Source: Desulfatibacillum sp. (GTDB taxonomy: Bacteria > Desulfobacterota > Desulfobacteria > Desulfobacterales > SpSt-501). From it: 64,000 nucleotides of DNA. The stretch lies in NCBI GenBank assembly GCA_020725555.1, contig DYEU01000032.1:1-64000 (forward strand), in the 5' to 3' direction. Shown in pieces: positions 49,715-57,198 of this stretch (position 1 is the stretch's first letter; each line of letters begins with the position of its first letter). Below the pieces are notes generated by a model. That model did no database searches. It saw nothing but the letters and a program-made list of their open reading frames with translations, and was not told the DNA's origin. The position numbers were made by a program, and so were the translations under genes.

Positions 49715-49794
49715 GGGGACGTCCATTGTGATATTGGTATCCGTGCTCTACCAATAAAACAATGGACGTCCCCTTACGACCGTCCCCTTACGAC
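49715..49794. repeat. REP-like hairpin with 14-bp tandem repeats
   Basis: GGGGACGTCCATTGT (49715-49729) and ACAATGGACGTCCCC (49759-49773) are perfect inverse copies. Inside them TATTGGTA (49732-49739) pairs with TACCAATA (49749-49756), leaving a nine-base loop. Beyond the right arm CGTCCCCTTACGAC occurs twice in tandem (49767-49780, 49781-49794). Short GGGGACGTCC-type palindromes are common in this kind of genome next to REP-associated Y1 transposases. It separates the acyltransferase from an A+T-richer gene and may end both transcripts. Confidence 0.7.
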
Positions 49795-49802
49795 CCCTTC
49801 CG

Positions 49803-50468
49803 CTAATTTGTCTTTTGAAAAACCAGCACATCCTGAAAAAACAGGCCTGGTATTTCTTTCCAGTTTCCGGGGTGATATTCGAGCACCTGCATGTTTGCAT
49901 GCCCCGCGAGACGTTCCAGCCCCTCCCGTGTCACTCCGATGGCCTGTTCGGGGACTTTGGCCCACCGGGGATGAAACCACATGTCCGATCCGTAGGCCGG
50001 CTGGTCAAAAATCCAATCGTCTTGGGAAGTCATATGAAACTTCCCTTTCTCATGGGTCCGGTTCGCCAGACTTTGATGATAAAGCGCGTCCAGAAGAAAA
50101 AAAGTGATGATCGCCTTTCCTCCCGTTTTGAGCACGCGCGCTACTTCGTTGAAGTAAAAGAGCGCCTCATCTTCGTTCAGGTGGGTCCAAACTGACAAGG
50201 CGGTGACCATATCGAAGAGGCCGCTTTTCATCGGCCAAGCCGTTGGTTCCCTCGTCTGCGCGGGAGCATAGGCGGAGTTGGATTTGTCCAGATGAACGAA
50301 CTCGAAGTGTTTTTGCGGATAATGGCTGCGGCAAAAATCGATGTCCTGCTTTAGGATGTCGATGCCCACATATTTGCCCTCGCCAGCGACATAGGGCTCG
50401 CTGGCAATCGCCAACAGTCCCGTCCCGCAACCCACATCCAGAATGCGGTTGTTCCACTTCTCTTTCAA
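49803..50468 (-). CDS. Class I SAM-dependent methyltransferase, surviving part of a gene broken by an in-frame TGA
   Basis: The open part codes 221 residues from a TTG at 50468. Motif I (ILDVGCGTGLLAIA), the acidic ribose position (VGIDILKQD), FDMVTALSVWTHLNEDEAL and KTGGKAIITFFLLDAL mark a class I methyltransferase. The TTG has no ribosome site and lies in the middle of a helix. In the same frame coding-like sequence continues upstream (GIFQTLLYLHL, RGGKYAYAEWAHV) to a TGA at 50580-50582, and beyond it to an ATG at 50681 with GGAGG ahead. The full gene would be 292 codons. Composition is clearly less G+C-rich than both neighbours, so it was probably acquired. It is likely a pseudogene or a recent mutant. 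Confidence 0.72.
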   Translation of the reverse strand: MKEKWNNRILDVGCGTGLLAIASEPYVAGEGKYVGIDILKQDIDFCRSHYPQKHFEFVHLDKSNSAYAPAQTREPTAWPMKSGLFDMVTALSVWTHLNEDEALFYFNEVARVLKTGGKAIITFFLLDALYHQSLANRTHEKGKFHMTSQDDWIFDQPAYGSDMWFHPRWAKVPEQAIGVTREGLERLAGHANMQVLEYHPGNWKEIPGLFFQDVLVFQKTN

Positions 50469-50681
50469 ATGCAGATACAGGAGCGTCTGGAAAATCCCGA
50501 TGACATGAGCCCATTCGGCGTAAGCGTATTTGCCTCCTCTTCGATTGTCTTCGTGGGGAATGAGCCGGATATTGCGGGTTCAGCGGATGTGCTTTTTGTC
50601 AAAGAGAAGATACAGGCGGTCCAGCAAATGGTAAACTATCTTCTCATCGGCTTCATTTTCCACCATCGAACGTGTTGCCAT
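50469..50681 (-). pseudogene. 5' part of the broken methyltransferase gene
   Basis: ATG 50681 has GGAGG five bases ahead and opens a frame of 33 codons (MATRSMVENEADEKIVYHLL and on) that ends at TGA 50580-50582. The same frame then runs on without further stops into the methyltransferase. No selenocysteine-insertion hairpin is evident after the TGA and the position is not in the catalytic motif, so recoding is unlikely. A sequencing error would give the same picture. Confidence 0.6.
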
Positions 50682-50789
50682 AATTCCCTCCAGAATTCCA
50701 TCGGCGACTCTGCAGAAAGAGCCCAATCGCCATAAAACGGAGTCCGTTCCTTAGTCTTGCATTCATGAATTTCCCGCGTGCAAAAACCC

Positions 50790-51806
50790 TCAGCGTGTGG
50801 AGAAGCGCTGCGCGAGGGCCCACTCGAGGAACTGCGTGTACACGCGCCAGCTCTCGCGGCCGTAGCCGCCGGCCATGACCCAGGCGCCGGGGACGCGGCG
50901 GGCCCGGAGAAACTCCCAGACCGTCCGGTCGCGCTCGAAGAGCTGCGCGAGCGTCAGGCGCAGGCCCGCGGCCGAGGGCAGCTCGTCCTTCTCGTAGGGG
51001 TCGGCACCGCAGACGACGAGCGCGAGATCGGCCCCCGGGCAGCCGGCGGCCAGCCGCTCAAGCCCCTCCCGCAGCCGCGGGTTGTAGTCCGCCTCCTCGC
51101 CCGCGGCGACCGGGATGTCGACCGTGCTGGGGATGAAGGAGGGGTTGGGGACCCCGGCGGCGTCGAGGGGGGGCTGGTCGAGGGGCCAGCCCGCGGCCAT
51201 GTGGATGCTCAGGGTGGCGATCGTGGGGTCCTCCGCGGTCAGGGCGGCCGTTCCGTCGCCCTTGTGGGCGTCGACGTCGATCACCCAGGCGCGGCGGACC
51301 CGCCCTTCGGCCTGAAGCCTGCGCAGGGCGATGACCAGGTCGTTCACCAGGCAGAAGCCCGCGCCGAAGTCGCGATGCGCATGATGCATGCCGCCGCCGA
51401 AATAGAAGCAAAAACCGGTTTGCCGCGCAATCCTCGCCCCCGCCAGGGTTCCGGACGCCCGCTCGAGGATGCGCCCCCAGAGCTCACGCAGGGGCAGTTG
51501 CGCTCGCGTCGGGTCGTAGCGGTGATAGGTCCCGTCGGGGTGCAGGAGCTCGTAGGCGCGGAGGATTTCCTCCTCGAGCCCCTCGGAGGTGAGCCGTGCG
51601 ACGTACTCGGGGGAGTGCGCCCGAAGGAGATCCTCGGCGGTGAGCGTTTCGCTCCAGCGCATGACGTGCCACGCGGCGCGCCGGGGGCCGAGAACGGGGT
51701 GGGCGGAAAGCCGCGCGAAGGTCTCGCGCGCGCGGCTTTCCCGGACCGGAATCAGGATCCCGAATTCCTCCAGGCTGTGCGCCTGGCGGGGATCGTAGAG
51801 GATCAT
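50790..51806 (-). CDS. Histone-deacetylase-family amidohydrolase
   Basis: Zinc deacetylase of 338 residues, of the acetoin-utilisation/acetylpolyamine amidohydrolase group. The catalytic His pair is in GGGMHHAHRDFGAGFC, zinc ligands are Asp and His in VIDVDAHKGDGT and Asp in VCGADPYEKD, and the end has MAGGYGRESW. Start ATG 51806 has GGGGAGG ahead, ten bases after the lipoprotein stop. Substrates in bacteria include acetylated polyamines and acetyl-lysine, and cannot be told apart here. Confidence 0.92.
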   Translation of the reverse strand: MILYDPRQAHSLEEFGILIPVRESRARETFARLSAHPVLGPRRAAWHVMRWSETLTAEDLLRAHSPEYVARLTSEGLEEEILRAYELLHPDGTYHRYDPTRAQLPLRELWGRILERASGTLAGARIARQTGFCFYFGGGMHHAHRDFGAGFCLVNDLVIALRRLQAEGRVRRAWVIDVDAHKGDGTAALTAEDPTIATLSIHMAAGWPLDQPPLDAAGVPNPSFIPSTVDIPVAAGEEADYNPRLREGLERLAAGCPGADLALVVCGADPYEKDELPSAAGLRLTLAQLFERDRTVWEFLRARRVPGAWVMAGGYGRESWRVYTQFLEWALAQRFSTR

Positions 51807-51816
51807 CGCCTCCCCG

Positions 51817-52356
51817 CTAGCGGGCCGCGGCCAGCCGGAAGCTCTGCATCACTTCTTCGAATGTCTTCAGATCCTGCGCGAAATAGTCGTCCCGCGTCGC
51901 GCCGTAGCGGATCGTGTAGTAGGTCTCCCCGCGGATGAACCCGCAGTAGATGGTCTTGAACACGAAGCCGTCCGCGTCGGCGTAGGTGAAGGTGAGCCGG
52001 AAGCCGGGGTTGCCGGCGATCGTCGCCGGAGTGTTCTCGAGCAGCTGGAAATTGCGGATCTGGGTGTCGGCGGAAAGCTCCTGCACGACCAGGGCCGCCG
52101 CCTCGGCGGGCGCCATCTGCGCGTTGAGCGAACGCCGCGTGAACTGGAAGGGCTCGGAAACGGCCCGCTCCCGGATCAGGACGAACTGCTTGTAGCCGCC
52201 GTCCCGGGTCATGAAGAGCATGGCGTCCTCGTTGGGGATCTCCCGCCAGCCCTCGGGCACGACGGCCTGGAAGGATAGCGGCGGTTTGCCCCCCCCGTGG
52301 GCGCAGGCCACGCAGAGCAGCACCAGGCATGTCCAGAGAATCGTTCGCGATTTCAT
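51817..52356 (-). CDS. Putative exported or lipoprotein of unknown function
   Basis: Protein of 179 residues with an N-terminal signal (about 1-18, MKSRTILWTCLVLLCVAC) that ends in a possible lipobox with Cys instead of Leu at -3. The mature part has strand-rich sequence (VVPEGWREIPNEDAMLFM, FRLTFTYADADGFVFKTIY, YYTIRYGATRDDYF) and ends with a helix (FEEVMQSFRLA), a shape like PsbP/DUF1795-type proteins, but I cannot name the family. It is co-transcribed with the deacetylase that follows. Confidence 0.75.
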   Translation of the reverse strand: MKSRTILWTCLVLLCVACAHGGGKPPLSFQAVVPEGWREIPNEDAMLFMTRDGGYKQFVLIRERAVSEPFQFTRRSLNAQMAPAEAAALVVQELSADTQIRNFQLLENTPATIAGNPGFRLTFTYADADGFVFKTIYCGFIRGETYYTIRYGATRDDYFAQDLKTFEEVMQSFRLAAAR

Positions 52357-52538
52357 CTTCCACCTCGCTTTCGGAAAGGCGTGCCGAGGGCCGCGAGGTG
52401 CCTTTCCCGCCTCGCGATCGACCGCTCGGGTGCACCTTAAAACGGCCGCTTCGCCCGCGTCAACCTGCCTGTTCTTCCCGCCCCCCGACGCGGCGGCCGC
52501 CCCTCACGCCGCGGGGATGGACCCGCCGGGAGCGAAAG

Positions 52539-52653
52539 ACCGCAAGGGGCGACGCCGCGCAAGTCCCCACTCGGCTGAAGGATCGGCCGCAACGGTTTAG
52601 GACTTTAGCGAAAAGGCGTTTTTCGGCCGCAGGGCCAGCCCGCCCCTTGCGGT
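52539..52653. repeat. 115-bp element with 13-bp perfect inverted ends
   Basis: ACCGCAAGGGGCG (52539-52551) and CGCCCCTTGCGGT (52641-52653) are exact inverse copies. Inside are further pairs, AAGTCC with GGACTT, and CGAAAA with TTTTCG. It lies in the 439-base gap between a leftward lipoprotein gene and a rightward one and contains no gene. It could be a small MITE-like element or a structured RNA; no known riboswitch or sRNA family was recognised. Confidence 0.5.
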
Positions 52654-52690
52654 TTGCCTTGCTCCTGGGGAGAAAAATCGGCCTCCCCGA

Positions 52691-52718
52691 TGGACATTTG
52701 CGAAATAATGCTTATACT
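52691..52718 (+). promoter_or_regulatory. Sigma-70 promoter for the small lipoprotein
   Basis: TGGACA (52691-52696) and TATACT (52713-52718) are 16 bases apart, five of six matches each. The start near 52725 gives a leader of about 70 bases before the ATG, ending in an AAAGGAGGAG ribosome site. Confidence 0.65.
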
Positions 52719-52795
52719 CAGCGGCCATAGGCAAACGCTTGCGCGGAATGAAGCGCCCAATTCAGCAACCCCACGTACCCAAAGGAGGAGATTCG

Positions 52796-53002
52796 ATGAA
52801 AAAGTTGCTTTTGCTCGTCGCCGCAGGATTGTTGATGGCCGGGTGCACCTCGGAATTCTACAAGCACGACCGCGTGTTTGCGACCAACGCGCACGTGGCC
52901 TACAGCTGGTGGGGATACAAGAACACCAACGCCGATCACGCCAAAATGTCGGCCGAACAGGGCTGGTGGGGCAGGGAAATCCCCTACGTGCCCGCGAAGT
53001 AA
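52796..53002 (+). CDS. Small lipoprotein (68 aa)
   Basis: MKKLLLLVAAGLLMAGC is a complete lipoprotein signal with lipobox LMAGC. The mature 52 residues are rich in aromatic residues (HVAYSWWGYKNTNADHAK, EQGWWGREIPYVPAK). I know no family for it. ATG 52796 has a near-perfect AAAGGAGGAG. The unit has its own promoter and a strong terminator, which together suggest high expression, much like Lpp or other abundant small lipoproteins. Its likely place is the inner face of the outer membrane. Confidence 0.85.
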   Translation: MKKLLLLVAAGLLMAGCTSEFYKHDRVFATNAHVAYSWWGYKNTNADHAKMSAEQGWWGREIPYVPAK

Positions 53003-53033
53003 GGGGCGCGGCACCGCCGCACTCTTTCACCCG

Positions 53034-53076
53034 GGCCGGCCTGAAACCTGCCGCGGTTCAGGCCGGCCTCTTTTTT
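53034..53076 (+). terminator. Rho-independent terminator
   Basis: GGCCGGCCTGAA (53034-53045) and TTCAGGCCGGCC (53057-53068) form a perfect 12-base-pair stem with an 11-base loop, followed by TCTTTTTT. It ends the small lipoprotein transcript 32 bases after the stop. Confidence 0.92.
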
Positions 53077-53147
53077 CCCGCCTCCGAACAGCCCTTTCGC
53101 GAAGGCCCTTTTCGCCGCGAAATCCCCGACCGGCGCCCGGCGCCGGC

Positions 53148-53555
53148 TCACTTTACGCCGCGGGCCGCCAGGAAGGGGCCGTACTGCTTGTCGGTCTCGA
53201 GGATGTGCTTCGCCAGCCAGTCTTTCAGAAAGTTGGTCATCTGGATGGGGCTTGCGAGGGTCCCGGCGCGAAACTGCTCGCTCAGCTCCTTCACCTTCTG
53301 CGTCATGCGTTCGTGGCGCGCGCGGTGGTCCTCGTAGCCGGGGAACCCGTGCGTTTTCATCAGCTGTTCCTCGGCGGCGAAATGCGTCTTCGTGTAGAGC
53401 AGAAGCTCCCCCAGGACCTTGCCGAGCGTCTCGCGTCCTTTGCCGGCCTGCATGGCCTCGTAGAGATCGTTCAGGAACCCGACGAGCCTGCGGTGCTGCT
53501 GGTCGATGCGGTCGATCCCGACGCTGAACTCCTCCCGCCAACTCAAAAACGCCAT
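53148..53555 (-). CDS. Bacteriohemerythrin
   Basis: Oxygen-binding diiron protein of 135 residues. Iron ligands are seen in the order IDRIDQQHRRLV, THFAAEEQLMKTHGFPGYEDHRARHERM and KDWLAKHILETDKQYGPFL, the full H-HxxxE-HxxxH-HxxxxD set. No extra domain. In anaerobes such proteins protect or deliver oxygen to enzymes or sensors. It is divergent from the VWA gene and ends in the gap behind the terminator of the small lipoprotein. Confidence 0.95.
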   Translation of the reverse strand: MAFLSWREEFSVGIDRIDQQHRRLVGFLNDLYEAMQAGKGRETLGKVLGELLLYTKTHFAAEEQLMKTHGFPGYEDHRARHERMTQKVKELSEQFRAGTLASPIQMTNFLKDWLAKHILETDKQYGPFLAARGVK

Positions 53556-53658
53556 GGCCGATTCCTCCCCTGCCGTCTCGTTTTCCTCCGGCCGGAAGCC
53601 GGGTCTTCTCCCCCATTATCGCCCGCGCCGCTCCGGTCCTTGAGCCGCGCCGCGGCAA

Positions 53659-53687
53659 TTGACAGGACCGGGCCGACCGGATAACTT
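53659..53687 (+). promoter_or_regulatory. Possible promoter for the VWA-OmpA gene
   Basis: A perfect TTGACA (53659-53664) is followed after 17 bases by TAACTT (53682-53687), which is a weak -10 box. It lies 32 bases before the ATG, giving a short leader with GGGAG as ribosome site. Confidence 0.4.
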
Positions 53688-53718
53688 CGCGCGCAATCTT
53701 TTCCGACCGGGAGACCCC

Positions 53719-56580
53719 ATGTCCGTCGCCGCAAGACTGGCTGCGGCCGTGCTGGCGGCCGCGGTCTGTTGCGCCCCGGCGCTCGCCGCCGAGGACTTGA
53801 TCGTCGAGATTCCGCTCAGGGAGGCGCACATCCACACCGCCGCCGGCCCCGAGCCCCAGCAGGCGATCCTCGCCGTTTTCGACCCCCAGGGCGAGCCGAT
53901 CCGCGGCCTGCAAGCCCGCGACCTCTTCCTGGCCCGCGGCCTCCGGCAGGGGAAAGTCCTGGCCGTCGAGACGCTTCCCGCGCGGGAGATCCCGCCGCTC
54001 AACCTGATCTGCGTCGTCGACAACTCCTTTTCGATCCAGGAACGGGGGGCGGCCGGCGCCCTGCTCTCCGCCCTGGAGCTCCTGCTCCACGACCTGCGGC
54101 CGATCGACCGCGTGCACGCCGTCGTCTTTGCACACGAGGAGCGCAAGGCCCCGGGAGGCCGCACCCTGCATGTGCGCACCCTGAATGCGCGCACCCCGGC
54201 GGAATGGAAGCGCGGGTTCACCGAGGCCCTGGATCGCGGATCGACGTCGCGCACCTTCCTCTACGAGGCCATGCTGGCCGCCGTCGAGATCGCCCGTTCC
54301 CTGCCGGCGGGCGAGCCGAAATTTCTCGCCGTCTTCTCCGACGGCGAGGACCTGCACAGCCGGATCCGCCCCGCCGAGGTGGAAGCCGCCGCCCAGGGCA
54401 TCCCCCGTCTGCACGCCTACGCCATCGACTTCCGGCCGGTGGAGGCGGCCGATCCGTTCCTCACCGCCTTCGCCCGCAACCAGCGCGGGCGGGTGTGGAA
54501 GGCGCACGCGGCGGCGGACCTGGGGCCGATCTTCCAGACCCTCAGGAACACGATCACCCACCGCTACCGGGTCGCCTACGAGCTCGCCAACCCCGTGGCC
54601 CTCGAACCCCGCCTGTTGCAGCTCGAGGTGCCGGCGACCCTCTCGGGGGACCCCGCACTCGGCATGCTGTTCTTCCCCACCGGCCGCGGGACCCTGCCGG
54701 AGCCCTACATCCAGCTGAAAGGCCGCGAGGAAACCGAGGCCTTCCGCTCCGCGGCCCTGTCGGGGTTTTCCAGCCGTTACTTCAACCTTCTCAACTGGGT
54801 GGGCAAGGGACTGCGCGAGGTCCCCGAGGCGAAACTCCTCCTCACGGGGTGCACCTCGTCCTGGGGCCCCGAGGCCGACAACCTGAAGCTCGCCCAGCAG
54901 CGGGCCGAGGCCGTGCGCGATTACCTGCAGCGGATCTGGGGTATCGAGCGGGGCCGGATCCTGCTTGAGGCCCGGGGGCTTCCGTCCCGGCCGTCGGCCG
55001 AAGACGATCCCGAGCGGCGCCGCGAAAACCAGCGGGTCGAAATGGCGATCGACCCCCCCGCCGCGGCGGCTCGCATCCTCGGGGCGTCCATCGCCGAAAG
55101 CCGGGGCCAGTCCGTCCTGCGGGTGGCCCTCGAGCTCAACCCGCGGCTCGCAATCGGCGAGGGGGAGATCGAGATCCGCTCCGCGGACCAGGTCCTCCAC
55201 CGCATCCGCCTCGGACCGGAAACCGGCGCCCGGGCCTCCTTTCCCGTCCCACTCGATGAGCTGGGCCGCGGCCGGCTGCTCGAGGCGGCTTCTCTCGAAG
55301 CCTTCCTGCGCCTGCGGGACCGGCAGGGGCGCCTTTACGAGGCCTCCTCGGATCTCTGCCACATCCAGACCCGGCCGCGCCCCGTTGTCCGCGAGCTCTC
55401 CCCGCCCCCCTACGGCACCGTGACCCTCGAGCCCGCCACCCTGCGCCTGGAGGAGGTGACGGCGATCGAAAGCGCGCCCCTCCTTCCCTACGTCTACTTC
55501 GAAACGGCGAGCACGGAGATCCCGGAGCGCTACGTGCGCTTCGCCTCGGCGGCGGAGGCCGCCTCCTTCGAGCCCTCCGCCCTGCGGGGAACCCTCGCCA
55601 AGTATCGCCACCTGCTCAACGTGATCGGCAAACGCGCCGCCGAGCGCCCGGGAAGCCGCCTGAGGATCGTGGGCTGCCGATCGGAGAACGGCGAGGAGCG
55701 GGGGCGGGCCGAGATTTCGCGCGGCCGGGCGGCGGCGGTCCGGGACTACCTGCGGGCGGTCTGGGGCATCGACCCCGGTCGCATGACCGTCGAGGCGAGG
55801 GGGTTGCCCGAATTCCCCAGCGCATCCCTCTCGCCGGAAGGACGCGCCGAAAACCGGCGGGTGGAAATCTACGCCGACGACCCCGCGATCCTCGACCCCG
55901 TGACCAGCACCCATCTCGAGATCCGCAGCGACGTGAACGTTCTGCGCATCGCGCCGCTGATCGAGCCCGGGGCCCGGCTCCGCAAATGGGCGCTCGTGGT
56001 CTACGGGGACGACCGCCGCCTGGACGCCCTGGAGGGCGAGGGCGATCTCGAGCCGGCCTACGTGCTGCCGCTGGCGGAGCTCGGTTTGGGGGACATCGGC
56101 CGCCTCCAGTCGATCACCGTCCAGCTCGAGGCCGTCGACGGCCGCGGGCAGGTTCTCCGGGCACGGGACAGCGCGGCGGTCGAGGTGATCCGGCGCGAGG
56201 AGCGCGGCGCTCAGCGGCAAGGCCATCGCGTCGAAGAGCGCTGGGCGCTCATCCTCTTCGACTTCGACCGCGCGGAGATCCGGGACCGCCACCGCCGGGT
56301 GATCGAACGCATCGCGGCCCGCGTCCGCGAAGTGCCCGGGGCGAACGTGCGCGTCGTCGGCCACACCGACGCGATCGGGGCCCCGGCCCGCAACGTGGAG
56401 CTCTCCCGCAAGCGGGCCGAGGCCGCGGCGCGGCTCCTGGCGGCGGCGCTCCCCGACCCCGCCCGCTTGCGCGTCGAGGGCCGGGGACCGCAGGATGCGC
56501 CTTTCGACAACGCCCTTCCGGAAGGACGCGCCTACAACCGCACGGTCACGGTGACCCTCGAATACCAGGAACGCCCTTGA
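53719..56580 (+). CDS. Exported VWA protein with three OmpA-like domains
   Basis: Protein of 953 residues with a signal peptide (about 1-24, ending ALA-AE). A VWA-like domain follows (about 50-300): the metal site appears as VVDNSFSIQ, then TFLYEAMLAAVEIA and FLAVFSDGEDLHS. Three OmpA-like peptidoglycan-binding domains come next, near 325-440 (LTGCTSSWGPEADNLKLAQQRAEAV), 585-700 (IVGCRSENGEERGRAEISRGRAAAV) and 843-953 (VVGHTDAIGAPARNVELSRKRAE). The first two carry an unusual insert (FNLLNWVGKG and RHLLNVIGKR) and appear to be duplicates. Strand-rich linkers lie between them. ATG 53719 has GGGAG ahead. Such a protein would hold a VWA adhesion domain to peptidoglycan at several points. No partner is evident. 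Confidence 0.88.
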   Translation: MSVAARLAAAVLAAAVCCAPALAAEDLIVEIPLREAHIHTAAGPEPQQAILAVFDPQGEPIRGLQARDLFLARGLRQGKVLAVETLPAREIPPLNLICVVDNSFSIQERGAAGALLSALELLLHDLRPIDRVHAVVFAHEERKAPGGRTLHVRTLNARTPAEWKRGFTEALDRGSTSRTFLYEAMLAAVEIARSLPAGEPKFLAVFSDGEDLHSRIRPAEVEAAAQGIPRLHAYAIDFRPVEAADPFLTAFARNQRGRVWKAHAAADLGPIFQTLRNTITHRYRVAYELANPVALEPRLLQLEVPATLSGDPALGMLFFPTGRGTLPEPYIQLKGREETEAFRSAALSGFSSRYFNLLNWVGKGLREVPEAKLLLTGCTSSWGPEADNLKLAQQRAEAVRDYLQRIWGIERGRILLEARGLPSRPSAEDDPERRRENQRVEMAIDPPAAAARILGASIAESRGQSVLRVALELNPRLAIGEGEIEIRSADQVLHRIRLGPETGARASFPVPLDELGRGRLLEAASLEAFLRLRDRQGRLYEASSDLCHIQTRPRPVVRELSPPPYGTVTLEPATLRLEEVTAIESAPLLPYVYFETASTEIPERYVRFASAAEAASFEPSALRGTLAKYRHLLNVIGKRAAERPGSRLRIVGCRSENGEERGRAEISRGRAAAVRDYLRAVWGIDPGRMTVEARGLPEFPSASLSPEGRAENRRVEIYADDPAILDPVTSTHLEIRSDVNVLRIAPLIEPGARLRKWALVVYGDDRRLDALEGEGDLEPAYVLPLAELGLGDIGRLQSITVQLEAVDGRGQVLRARDSAAVEVIRREERGAQRQGHRVEERWALILFDFDRAEIRDRHRRVIERIAARVREVPGANVRVVGHTDAIGAPARNVELSRKRAEAAARLLAAALPDPARLRVEGRGPQDAPFDNALPEGRAYNRTVTVTLEYQERP

Positions 56581-56652
56581 TCCCTCCCCGGCAGGCCTTA
56601 TGTTGCCCAAGCGACACGGCGCGGAGAATTTCGTGCCGGAAAGGATGCCTGC

Positions 56653-56823
56653 ATGAACGCTCCCCTTCGGGAAGACCAGCTCATCACCATCGTGAAAAAC
56701 GTCGTCGAGCAGAACGGCTGCCGGCTGATCGAGATCGACTTCGAAACCCACACCCTGCACATCGACGGTCCGGAGGAAAACCAGGTCCGCTGCGCCATCG
56801 CGCTCCAAGACGTGTTGGGGTAA
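56653..56823 (+). CDS. Small protein of unknown function (56 aa)
   Basis: Frame of 56 codons, ATG 56653 to TAA 56821-56823, 72 bases after the VWA gene. Sequence begins MNAPLREDQLITIVKNVVEQ and continues NGCRLIEIDFETHTLHIDGP. It has a helix-strand-strand pattern with amphipathic character and GGAAAGG upstream, so it looks real in spite of its size. Function is unknown. Confidence 0.6.
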   Translation: MNAPLREDQLITIVKNVVEQNGCRLIEIDFETHTLHIDGPEENQVRCAIALQDVLG

Positions 56824-57198
56824 GAGGCGCCCCGGTTCCCGCCCGCTCCGCCTGCCGGACGGCGACGGGGACCCCCGCCGCAGGGAAGGAATCGGCGCGG
56901 ATCGGGATCGGGAGCTGGCCTTTCCGACCGGTTCCGTGACCCTTCTTCGGCGAATGGCCTGTGCTGTGCCCGGACCAAACGACCGGTCCGGGCCGCTTCC
57001 TATGTCTCGGGAGTGCTGCGGCGTTGTGCCGCGGGGACTGCTTCCGGGGGACCTTGATTCTTCCAGGCGGATGATCGGTTCCTTCAGTCGAAGACGATAG
57101 TCCGGCCGGCTTGTCGGAAGACCGCCCCTCTTCCCCCCGTCAGGGCGCTCCGTTTCTGCCACGCGCAAATCCCCGCTTGGTTCCTCTCCGCGCCCGCT
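56824..57198. other. 375-base region without a gene
   Basis: No gene or known RNA is seen. An eight-base inverted repeat, CCCGGACC (56969-56976) and GGTCCGGG (56985-56992), lies near the middle but lacks a T run. It separates the last rightward gene of one block from the leftward transporter gene and marks a change to a less G+C-rich stretch on the right. Confidence 0.4.

Noticed and set aside
50580-50582. TGA read as selenocysteine in the methyltransferase
   Set aside because: No SECIS-like stem-loop follows and the place is not in a catalytic motif. Nonsense change or sequence error is more likely.
52539-52653. Riboswitch (cyclic di-GMP type) in the lipoprotein gap
   Set aside because: Some GCAA-containing pieces recall it, but the conserved core does not fit and a separate promoter lies between the element and the next gene.
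56969-56992. Terminator in the gap after the small 56-codon gene
   Set aside because: The stem is only eight pairs and no T run follows on either strand.
52984-57168. Long open frame on the minus strand opposite the VWA-OmpA gene
   Set aside because: It also includes shadow sequence around the true hemerythrin gene in another frame, with no motif. Rejected as antisense artefact.
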